Below are positions 1-5,417 of a stretch of DNA of 7,799 bases, piece by piece. Under the pieces are notes generated by a model. That model was not told the DNA's origin and did no database searches. It saw only the letters and a list, made by a program, of their open reading frames with translations. The stretch's first letter is position 1, and every line of letters begins with the position of its first letter. A program made the position numbers and the translations under genes. Source of the stretch: an uncultured Chloroflexaceae bacterium (lineage in GTDB: Bacteria > Chloroflexota > Chloroflexia > Chloroflexales > Chloroflexaceae); the NCBI GenBank assembly GCA_937141995.1, contig CAKZQX010000984.1:1-7799 (forward strand). The letters are read 5' to 3'.

Positions 1-83
1 GGAGCGGATCTGGGGATTACCTGGTGTGGCTCTGCTCGAACACCGTGCTAAAAGACCCTATCCTCCCTGACTTCCGGCAACCC
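1..83. other. Window edge, no gene seen
   Basis: This is the 83-bp stretch downstream of the minus-strand cyclase gene. I see no gene, tRNA or strong hairpin. A weak five-base-pair stem (GGTGT/ACACC on the minus strand) is too short to call a terminator, so the end of the upstream operon is not defined inside the window. Confidence 0.5.
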
Positions 84-1835
84 CTACTCCTCCAGGAAGT
101 AAGCCTCGTTCATCTCCGGGTCCGGCACAAAATCGGGGTAGACCACCTTGAGGGTGTAGTCCGGGGGGAAACGCTGTTCCAACCCGCGCCGCAGTGTGTT
201 CAGTTCGTGGCACATCTCCGGCAGCAGATAGAAGCGCTGCTGGGACAACCAGCCCATCAGTTCGTGAAACTTCCTGACATCCGTGACCGGCTCCGCTGCC
301 AGGCTGCGCAGCGCAGCAATGGCATTCAGCAGCGCAGAGCGGGCGATCTGTGGCCGCAACTCCGGGATCAGATCAATTGAGCCATCCACCGAGACTACAA
401 TTGCCAGGCACTCCGTTTTGCCGGCCACATAGCGAACAGCCGAGTTATAGCGCGCCCCCCGCGCCGATGAACCGCCGGGTGTGGCAATCCCATCCAGGAT
501 GACACCGATGGCGTAGCAGGTCGCCTGTTCGTCAATAATTACCGCGCCGTCAATCGCTGTGACCATGTGGATAATCTCCGGGGTAATCGGAATCGGTTCG
601 ATCTTGATCGCCTGCCCGGAGAGCCGTTCAGCCTCGGCTTCGGCCTGGGTAGATACTACCACCATCGTGCCATGCTTCTGGCGGGTCGCCTCGCGGACAA
701 CGCGCCAGAGCCGCTCCGTCTGTGCCGGTTTGATGCGACGAAAGATCCGGCGTAGCGTGCTCTGGAACTGCTCCTGGCTGATCGACTGCTGCGGCAACTG
801 TGGCTGTCCATAGCCGGCACGCATCAGCATATGCTCGGCGTGCTGCAACTCCCAGGTGTAATGCTTGGTGAAGTTGATCAGAAAGAGATCCTCGCGTTGC
901 GGATCATACTCCCCCACAACGTTGCCAAATCCATAAATATAAAATGCGTCGGTTAGCAGGCAGTTCTCAGCGGAAGATATCTCCAGCAGCTTGCGCACCG
1001 CGCGATGATCCTTGATCGGGATCGGCTGCGAGAGCGCCAGAATCACCGCAACATTGGGGTGCTCCCGGCGGGTAATTAGCATCTTACCCACGCCTTCAGC
1101 CCCTTCGTAGCGCATCGAGGAGATCGTATTGCAGGCGTGGAAGAGCCCCTCGATCCCCTGCCGCGCTCCGCCCGCCCATGCTGGCGTGTACATCAGCCGT
1201 TTCCCCGCCGCGCGAATCACCTCGTCGGCATCGCGGCCCAGCAGATCCGGCCCCGATCCCGGCTCCGGGCGGGTCAGCGCGTCGGCGCAACCCTCCAGAA
1301 ACTCGGTAGTAGCCGCGTCAAGCAGCGAGGTCGCCAGCGTCACCCGCTGATCCAGCCGGTCTTTTGTCAGCGCGTAGTAATTGTCAAAGGTTGCCCGGTC
1401 CAGTTGCAGCACCACACTCACCATGTAGCCCTGAACCAGCACCGGCGCGGAGCAGAAGGTTAGGATGTTGCGCTCCTCGTCATAGCGCCGGATGGTGGTC
1501 TGCAACGCCTGTTGCACCGCCCGGACCCGCGCCCGCCGCTCCAGCATCGTCTGAATAATCGGATCGGCATGCTGCAACTCCTTCTCCTGATCGTCCGCTT
1601 CCAGTTGTTGTGCCGTCCGACCCACATCCTGGAACACTTCCGGCGCATAACCACAATCCTCCGGCTCCAGTTGCACAGGAGGGCGCGCCGCATGTGCGAC
1701 CTCGGTCACACCCACCAGAAATACCGTGGGACGGAGTTGTTCATCCAGGGTGGTAAAGATCGCATCGGCAGCGACCTGGGCGGAGATTCTGAAGTGAGGT
1801 TGGTAATCCCACATAAAACCGTTGTTCGTTGTCAT
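84..1835 (-). CDS. DisA_N-type diadenylate cyclase domain protein with large N-terminal sensor-like region
   Basis: The protein has 583 residues. The C-terminal third (about 386-496) matches the DisA_N/DAC fold, which in its family condenses two ATP into cyclic di-AMP. A strand ending HGTMVVVS is followed by DGAVIID (the DGA nucleotide-binding motif, about 429-435), then RGARYNSAVRYV, then a LAIVVSVDGSIDLI strand pair. The second motif is usually GTRHR; here Arg462 is kept while His and the second Arg are Tyr463 and Asn464, so catalysis is uncertain. Residues 1-385 match neither the DisA DNA-binding tail nor the membrane anchor of CdaA. They have no signal peptide or membrane segment and could be a cytosolic sensor domain. 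A charged helical stretch lies near 75-125. The frame opens at TTG 1841, but GGAGG at 1842-1846 touches that codon and sits six bases before ATG 1835, so I use the ATG. It is probably the last gene of an operon with the two small genes upstream, 33 bp away. Confidence 0.85.
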   Translation of the reverse strand: MTTNNGFMWDYQPHFRISAQVAADAIFTTLDEQLRPTVFLVGVTEVAHAARPPVQLEPEDCGYAPEVFQDVGRTAQQLEADDQEKELQHADPIIQTMLERRARVRAVQQALQTTIRRYDEERNILTFCSAPVLVQGYMVSVVLQLDRATFDNYYALTKDRLDQRVTLATSLLDAATTEFLEGCADALTRPEPGSGPDLLGRDADEVIRAAGKRLMYTPAWAGGARQGIEGLFHACNTISSMRYEGAEGVGKMLITRREHPNVAVILALSQPIPIKDHRAVRKLLEISSAENCLLTDAFYIYGFGNVVGEYDPQREDLFLINFTKHYTWELQHAEHMLMRAGYGQPQLPQQSISQEQFQSTLRRIFRRIKPAQTERLWRVVREATRQKHGTMVVVSTQAEAEAERLSGQAIKIEPIPITPEIIHMVTAIDGAVIIDEQATCYAIGVILDGIATPGGSSARGARYNSAVRYVAGKTECLAIVVSVDGSIDLIPELRPQIARSALLNAIAALRSLAAEPVTDVRKFHELMGWLSQQRFYLLPEMCHELNTLRRGLEQRFPPDYTLKVVYPDFVPDPEMNEAYFLEE

Positions 1836-1868
1836 CGACAACCTCCATTCAGGGGTTCAGGAGCAGTT

Positions 1869-2180
1869 TCAGGGCATATCGACGTGCTGTGGTGTCCAGT
1901 CGGCCACCTCTATCGCAATAATAAAGATCTGATCATAGTGCATGCGATAGACGATGGTAGAAATCACATGCCCATGATAGCTACTGACCTGATACAACGG
2001 TCGGCCGTCGCCATCATGCACATAATACATCCCCGCCTGGGGTGACATTCGCAGGGCCGCGATCAAGCGGTCAAACTGCGTTCGCTGCGCCGGGTCCAGT
2101 TGCCGGAGAACGGCCACCGCCCGGCCTGTCACTAGAATAGCGACCGGCTTTGCCATCTCAGTCACTGCTGAGAGACTCAT
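1869..2180 (-). CDS. Small RelE/ParE-like protein, possible toxin
   Basis: This is a protein of 103 residues. A helix-rich first half (LRQLDPAQRTQFDRLIAAL, about 25-43) is followed by a string of beta strands ending in VISTIVYRMHYDQIFIIAIEV (starting at about 72). That order, a helical hairpin then a sheet ending in a Y-R-x-x-Y...I-x-I-I-A-I pattern, is typical of RelE/ParE-type toxins, which cleave mRNA on the ribosome or inhibit gyrase. The resemblance is by pattern only and I cannot name catalytic residues. The gene follows an XRE-type regulator directly. ATG 2180 overlaps the upstream gene by 23 bp; the next ATG, at 2156, lies one base after the upstream stop codon and would give 95 residues starting MAKPVAILV. 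Neither start has a clear Shine-Dalgarno sequence, so translational coupling is likely. It could instead be a non-toxic accessory protein of the downstream cyclase. Confidence 0.6.
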   Translation of the reverse strand: MSLSAVTEMAKPVAILVTGRAVAVLRQLDPAQRTQFDRLIAALRMSPQAGMYYVHDGDGRPLYQVSSYHGHVISTIVYRMHYDQIFIIAIEVADWTPQHVDMP

Positions 2181-2517
2181 CGCCGGGTCGGCAGATAACC
2201 TTCGGGGTAGGCGTTACACTCCTATCCTCAGCCAGAAGATACCAATCGTGGGTCGCATTGGCCGTCCGGATGGCGTCCGTGAGCGCGGCCAGGCGTTCCG
2301 GTGTTGGGGGAGGCACCAGTTCGGCAATCAGATGCGGTGGGACGCCCAGCCGGGTCGCAATCTGCCGCCGGGTGGGGTTGGCAATCGCCGGATCGCGTGC
2401 CAGGAGCCGGCGATAGGTCTGGGCGGTAATCCCCAGCCGCCGCGCAAACTCTTCCCGCGTTTCATAAAATATGCTGTTCCGCAGATCTTCCAGGGAACTC
2501 GTCACTGTCAAAACCAT
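2158..2517 (-). CDS. XRE-family helix-turn-helix regulator, possible antitoxin
   Basis: This is a 119-residue cytosolic protein. Residues about 18-68 form a Cro/C1-type helix-turn-helix: TREEFARRLGITAQTYRRLL supplies the paired helices, followed by TRRQIATRLGVPPHLIAEL. After a proline-rich hinge (VPPPTPERL, about 68-76) comes a short helix and a polar tail with DWYLLAEDRS, which might contact a partner protein. The frame can start at ATG 2523, but GAGG at 2525-2528 lies right next to that codon and is correctly spaced from ATG 2517, so I start there. It is first in a probable operon, overlapping or abutting the RelE/ParE-like gene. A regulator-first gene pair of this size is typical of type II toxin-antitoxin modules, where the regulator also represses its own promoter. 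A plain autorepressor of the cyclase operon is the alternative. Confidence 0.72.
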   Translation of the reverse strand: MVLTVTSSLEDLRNSIFYETREEFARRLGITAQTYRRLLARDPAIANPTRRQIATRLGVPPHLIAELVPPPTPERLAALTDAIRTANATHDWYLLAEDRSVTPTPKVICRPGDESLSSD

Positions 2518-2532
2518 GGGCATACCTCATAG

Positions 2533-2615
2533 AGAACAGAGAACAAAGCAACACAGAACAAAACGTTGCGTGCGCACGGTTATCGCAGAACCAGTTTGTT
2601 CTTTGTTTTCTGTTT
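2533..2615 (-). repeat. Imperfect inverted repeat of degenerate heptamers in the operon leader
   Basis: Plus-strand AC-rich heptamers at 2533-2561 (AGAACAG, AGAACAA, and AGAACAA again after an eight-base unit) face T-rich heptamers at 2595-2615 (TTTGTTC, TTTGTTT, TCTGTTT). The segments 2536-2548 and 2601-2613 are complementary at 12 of 13 positions. A perfect palindrome CGTGCGCACG (2569-2578) lies in the loop. In the minus-strand transcript this gives a long weak hairpin ending just before the Shine-Dalgarno sequence of the regulator gene, so an effect on translation is possible but not shown. Confidence 0.5.
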
Positions 2616-2627
2616 GTCGGTCCTTTC

Positions 2628-2645
2628 TATCAGATCTATCAGATC
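2628..2645. promoter_or_regulatory. Tandem 9-mer, candidate operator
   Basis: Two perfect copies of TATCAGATC lie head to tail, reading GATCTGATA twice on the minus strand. They sit about 17-35 bases downstream of the start expected for the minus-strand promoter at 2669-2696, where a bound repressor would block transcription. The helix-turn-helix protein encoded just downstream is the natural candidate to bind here. That link is inference. Confidence 0.35.
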
Positions 2646-2668
2646 TCCAGTATCATCATCGTGTCATC

Positions 2669-2696
2669 ATTGTAGCACTGGTAGAACATCTGTCAA
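2669..2696 (-). promoter_or_regulatory. Near-consensus housekeeping sigma promoter for the regulator-toxin-cyclase operon
   Basis: On the minus strand, TTGACA (2696-2691, 6 of 6) is followed after 16 bases by TACAAT (2674-2669, 5 of 6). This is the best promoter match I found in the window. Transcription would begin near 2662, leaving a leader of about 145 bases before ATG 2517. It faces away from the repeat island and toward the three-gene block. Confidence 0.7.
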
Positions 2697-2739
2697 CTAT
2701 CCGTCTGGCACTGAAGCCATTCAGCCGGCAGGCGGATGC

Positions 2740-2835
2740 ATGCGCTGCATCGTGGTAACCAGCAGGCGCGCGCAGTAGGGTGCATTGTATGCACCGTGCT
2801 TCTGCCGGAAGAGCGCGCAGCAGTAGAGTGCATGA
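2740..2835. repeat. Dispersed imperfect repeat, left copy
   Basis: The repeat contains the hairpin GGTGCAT-TGT-ATGCACC (2779-2795), followed by TGCTTCTG, a GAGCGC-CAG segment and AGTAG. The same order recurs in direct orientation at 3258-3354. The 15-mer ATGCGCTGCATCGTG opens this copy (2740-2754) and closes the other (3340-3354). A further small inverted repeat, GATGCA/TGCATC, lies at 2735-2751. No coding frame in the stretch looks like a protein. Confidence 0.6.
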
Positions 2836-2870
2836 TGAACGTTGCGAAAATAACCCGGATATCCCATCCT

Positions 2871-2954
2871 GGAGTCCCGGCTTTAGCCGGTGAATGCCTG
2901 CCGAGGCAGCGGCCTCCTGCCGGGAACGCCTGATCCGGCTGAGGCCGGGACTCC
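2871..2954. repeat. 84-bp GC-rich palindromic element (REP-like)
   Basis: The 20-bp arms at 2871-2890 and 2935-2954 are complementary at 18 positions, the two mismatches lying in the CTTTAG/CTGAGG segment. Nested inside is CTGCC-GA-GGCAG (2898-2909). The element could fold into a large hairpin as RNA or as single-stranded DNA. It resembles the REP/BIME-type palindromes scattered between genes in many bacteria, including Chloroflexota. I cannot see a linked transposase gene in the window. Confidence 0.65.
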
Positions 2955-3210
2955 TGATCATCGCATGTCCGGATTTAATCTTCAAAGTTCATAAGCCGGT
3001 GAATGCCTGCCGAGGCAGCGGCCTCCTGCCGGGAACGCCTGATCCGGCTGAGGCCGGGACTCCTGATCATCGCATGTCCGGATTTAATCTTCAAAGTTCA
3101 TAAGCCGGTGAATGCCTGCCGAGGCAGCGGTCTACTGCCGGGAACGCCTGATCCGGCTGAAGCCGGGACTCCCGTCCTGTGATGACCCGATTAAATGTTC
3201 AAACTTCATA
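2885..3210. repeat. 109-bp tandem repeat, three copies
   Basis: The copies run 2885-2993, 2994-3102 and 3103-3210. By eye the first two are identical over 109 bp. The third is 108 bp and diverges mainly in its last 40 bp; a fragment of a fourth starts at 3211. Each unit holds most of the palindromic element plus a 39-bp AT-richer spacer (2955-2993 in the first copy). Only the first unit keeps the full left arm, so the duplication apparently began inside that arm. The unit length is not a multiple of three and the frames through it do not look coding. Confidence 0.9.
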
Positions 3211-3257
3211 AGCCGAGACTCCGGGAGCACTGTCTGGATTATTTCACAAACTTCATT

Positions 3258-3354
3258 ATGCACCACGCTGCCGCCGCAGAGCGCAGCAGAAGGGTGCATT
3301 TTATGCACCATGCTTCTGTGGAGCGCAGTAGGGGGTCATATGCGCTGCATCGTG
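3258..3354. repeat. Dispersed imperfect repeat, right copy
   Basis: This is the second copy of the repeat seen at 2740-2835. It carries the hairpin GGTGCAT-TTT-ATGCACC (3293-3309) and the same flanking words (GCGCAG, TGCTTCTG, GAGCGCAGTAG). A half hairpin, ATGCACC, lies at 3258-3264. The two copies bracket the 109-bp tandem array. This copy ends two bases before the stop codon of the exporter gene. Confidence 0.6.
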
Positions 3355-3356
3355 CT

Positions 3357-3974
3357 TTACCCCAGCGCCAGCCGCAACACCATGAGCGCCATCCCCAGGA
3401 ACATCACCGCCGCAATCCCATTGAAGACCGCCTGCCCGCGCGCTCCCAGCATCTGCCCCGTGCGCGCGATGACCAGCGCCAGCAGCAACTCCAGCGCCAC
3501 CGCCACCCCGAACCAGGTCAGCGTAAACCCCACCAGTCCCGCACTCCCGGCCAGCGCATAGGCGCGCAGCATCGTTGGCGTGCCCGTGGTCAGCCAGAAG
3601 GTCCAGCTCAGCGGGTTTGCCAGGTTGCCCACCAGCCCCTTGCCCAGCGACCAGCCGCCGGCCGCCGCAATCGTCGCCTGACCCGACCAGAGCCGCCGTG
3701 CGGAGCGGGCCGCATCCCCCGCCAGGTAGAGCAAAACCAGCATCCCCACCATGCCGGTCACCAGTCGGGCCTGCGCGACTCCGGCAATCAACCGGCTAAA
3801 CCCCAGCGCGGGGATCAGCAGCAGCAGATCGGCCAGCGCCGAACCCAGGCTTACGCGCAGCCCTGCGATAAAGCCGCGCGTAGCGGCCTCTTGCACAATT
3901 AACATAAAAATCGGCCCGACCGCAAAGGCCGCGCCGATCCCCAGCATCGTACCCAGAAATAAAACTTCACCCAT
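3357..3974 (-). CDS. LysE/RhtB-family amino-acid exporter
   Basis: This is a 205-residue membrane protein of typical LysE-family length with about six hydrophobic segments (near 4-27, 38-60, 70-88, 115-133, 145-170 and 180-203). The family signature is clear: GPIFMLIVQEAATRGFIAGL at 20-39, SLGSALADLLL at 42-52 and NLANPLSWTFW at 117-127. Members export amino acids such as lysine, arginine, threonine or homoserine using the proton gradient; the substrate cannot be read from the sequence. ATG 3974 follows a modest GGCGGA ribosome site. The gene lies 96 bp after a second transporter gene on the same strand, so co-transcription is possible. The Shine-Dalgarno region lies in one arm of an inverted repeat, hinting at control of translation. 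Confidence 0.88.
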   Translation of the reverse strand: MGEVLFLGTMLGIGAAFAVGPIFMLIVQEAATRGFIAGLRVSLGSALADLLLLIPALGFSRLIAGVAQARLVTGMVGMLVLLYLAGDAARSARRLWSGQATIAAAGGWSLGKGLVGNLANPLSWTFWLTTGTPTMLRAYALAGSAGLVGFTLTWFGVAVALELLLALVIARTGQMLGARGQAVFNGIAAVMFLGMALMVLRLALG

Positions 3975-4064
3975 AGTTGATCCGCCAACAAACCGTCCGA
4001 GCGTATACTGCTATTCAGCGTGGCATAGTATACCGCAATTCCGGTTCACGCATGCGGATCAACT
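3975..4064 (-). promoter_or_regulatory. Nested inverted repeats covering the exporter ribosome site
   Basis: Perfect 11-bp arms lie at 3975-3985 and 4054-4064 (AGTTGATCCGC and its complement). Inside them is a second pair, GTATACT at 4003-4009 and AGTATAC at 4027-4033. On the minus strand the arm at 3975-3985 runs up to the exporter start codon and includes its GGCGGA ribosome site. An RNA starting upstream of the outer arm could therefore hide the start. It may also be a protein-binding site or a weak terminator for the gene upstream. Confidence 0.5.
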
Positions 4065-4070
4065 GACCGA

Positions 4071-5078
4071 CTACCCGGCTTTGGGTGCGGCAACCCTGAC
4101 CACAGCCGGCTGCTCGTCGGCCTTGCCAAAGATCCGGTCGGTAAACTTCACATACCAGGCGGCCGCCTGTACCTGAATGATATAGGCCAGCGCAATAATC
4201 AGCGCAATCTCGGAGCCCTCCGGCCCGAATACCGTCATCGCAATCGCCAGTGCAATCGACAGGTTCCGCATCACCGTGCCATACACCAGCGCAATCGCAT
4301 CGCCCCGCCGGAAGAAGAACTTACCGATCAGCGTGCTCAACAGAAAATTGATGCCGTAGAGCAAGACCAGCGGCAGTAGCAGTTGCAGCAGGATGGTCGG
4401 CTCGGCAATCACTGTCCGGGACTTGAGCGCCATCGCAATAAACACAATCCCCACCACGCCGAGGGTGGAGATCGCCGGGAAGCGCGGCTTGAGTTCTTTC
4501 TGATACCGCTCTTTGCCAAACTTCCAGATTAGCAGCCGCTGGGTGGCATAGCCGGCGGCCATCGGCAGGAAGACAATCAGCGCGATCTGGCGGAAGACCT
4601 GCGCCAGCGGAATGGAGATCACCGTGCCCATGAAAAACTGCAGATAAAACGGCGTGGCAAGCGAGCCCAGCACCAGCCCGATCACGGTCATCTTGATGGC
4701 GGCGGGCATATTCCCCTTCGCAAACCCGGTCCAGGAAATGGTCATGCCGGACGTGGGTAGTAGCGAAGTCAGCAGCAACCCCACGATGATCAGCGGGGTT
4801 TCGGCAAAGAAGAGTTTGCCGACGGCCAGCCCCAGGAAGGGTATCAGGGCAAAATTCAGCAGTTGCGTCACCACCTGTAGCCGGACATCGCCTCCCGCGA
4901 AGACCTCTTTGATGTTGAGCGTCACCATCATTGGGTAGACCATCAGGAAAGTGAAGGGGATAATCGCGCTACGCAGCGGCGCAGCCTCGTACAGGTAGCC
5001 GTAGAGCACCCCCAACAGCATAAACGTCGGAATACTCCAGACCAGGTTCTTTTGCATAAGCGACAGCAGTTTCCACAT
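4071..5078 (-). CDS. Bile-acid:sodium symporter / ACR3-superfamily transporter, cysteine-free
   Basis: This is a 335-residue membrane protein with about ten hydrophobic segments. The BASS/ACR3 hallmarks are LLPTSGMTISWTGFAKGN (106-123) and YGTVMRNLSIALAIA (266-280), plus a conserved-looking IPFTFLMVYPMMVTLNIKE near 40. Databases often name such proteins arsenic resistance protein. True ACR3 arsenite pumps carry an essential cysteine in the fourth membrane segment. Here the matching site is Thr109 and the whole protein contains no cysteine, so arsenite export by that mechanism is doubtful and the substrate is unknown. I see no ArsR or ArsC gene nearby. The frame opens at GTG 5084, but that codon overlaps the strong AAGGAGG site (5084-5090), which is ideally spaced from ATG 5078. 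The C-terminal tail (about 319-335) is polar. The LysE-type exporter gene follows 96 bp downstream. Confidence 0.82.
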   Translation of the reverse strand: MWKLLSLMQKNLVWSIPTFMLLGVLYGYLYEAAPLRSAIIPFTFLMVYPMMVTLNIKEVFAGGDVRLQVVTQLLNFALIPFLGLAVGKLFFAETPLIIVGLLLTSLLPTSGMTISWTGFAKGNMPAAIKMTVIGLVLGSLATPFYLQFFMGTVISIPLAQVFRQIALIVFLPMAAGYATQRLLIWKFGKERYQKELKPRFPAISTLGVVGIVFIAMALKSRTVIAEPTILLQLLLPLVLLYGINFLLSTLIGKFFFRRGDAIALVYGTVMRNLSIALAIAMTVFGPEGSEIALIIALAYIIQVQAAAWYVKFTDRIFGKADEQPAVVRVAAPKAG

Positions 5079-5335
5079 ACGCACCTCCTTGCGTGCGAAC
5101 AGCCGGACAAAGAAACAAAGAACAGACAGGCGATCCCACTGTTATACGCCCGGCGCGTGCTGTTCTGTTCCGGGTTCCCTGGTTGGGTGTTCGCTATTGC
5201 TTGTGAGCAGCCAGACTCCCTCGTTGATTTGATGCGCGGCAGAGGTGGATGGTTACATGGATTTGGAAGAACGGAGGACAAAGAATGGAGGACCGGGAAC
5301 GGAGAGGATGCTTCAGATGGAGGAAATAAACAGCC
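5079..5335. other. Intergenic region upstream of the ACR3-like gene
   Basis: Apart from the ribosome site at 5084-5090 and the heptamer array at 5269-5303, I see no gene. A minus-strand TATAAC lies at 5146-5141 but has no matching -35 box, so no promoter is called. The frames crossing this stretch are low-complexity or run into the neighbouring genes in antisense. Confidence 0.5.
5269..5303. repeat. Degenerate heptamer array
   Basis: Five consecutive 7-base units are purine-rich and related: GAACGGA, GGACAAA, GAATGGA, GGACCGG, GAACGGA. The phase is kept exactly. Arrays of this kind, called short tandemly repeated repetitive sequences, are known from cyanobacteria. The same seven-base spacing appears in four other places in this window. 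Confidence 0.6.
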
Positions 5336-5371
5336 GCGGGCCGGCAGGAAATCAGGTTCCTGCCGGCCCGC
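5336..5371 (-). terminator. Perfect 15-bp-stem hairpin, probable terminator
   Basis: GCGGGCCGGCAGGAA (5336-5350) pairs perfectly with 5357-5371 around the six-base loop ATCAGG. Read on the minus strand it lies 46 bases past the stop codon of the secreted-protein gene and is followed within five bases by the T-rich GTTTATTT. That fits rho-independent termination and insulates the transporter gene downstream. The plus-strand side is less T-rich. Confidence 0.7.
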
Positions 5372-5386
5372 TCATTTCCAAATTTC

Positions 5387-5414
5387 GGACTACGGACTAT
5401 GGATTACGGACTAC
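5387..5414. repeat. Four-unit heptamer array GGACTAC
   Basis: Four consecutive units read GGACTAC, GGACTAT, GGATTAC, GGACTAC. The array lies between the probable terminator and the stop codon of the minus-strand secreted-protein gene, three bases from that stop. It belongs to the same class of seven-base repeats as the arrays at 5269 and 7667 but has a different unit. Confidence 0.75.
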
Positions 5415-5417
5415 GCA

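Noticed and set aside
84..1835. Naming the gene disA
   Set aside because: Only the nucleotide-cyclase domain is shared; the domain is C-terminal here and the DNA-binding tail of DisA is missing.
2518..2662. c-di-AMP (ydaO-type) riboswitch before the cyclase operon
   Set aside because: The leader is dominated by heptamer tracts and tandem 9-mers and I do not see the conserved ydaO core.
2656..3103. Short open frames in the repeat island
   Set aside because: They read through the palindromes and tandem units, lack ribosome sites, and the 109-bp period would shift the frame in each copy.
2885..3210. Possible CRISPR array
   Set aside because: The 109-bp units are tandem with no unique spacers; the first two copies are identical throughout, so repeat and spacer cannot be told apart.
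3195..3902. Plus-strand open frame of 235 codons rich in Arg, Gln, His and Pro
   Set aside because: Its composition is typical of antisense to a GC-rich membrane protein gene, here the LysE-type exporter.
4071..5078. Naming the gene arsB or acr3
   Set aside because: The essential cysteine is absent and no arsenic genes are adjacent, so a specific symbol would overstate what is known.
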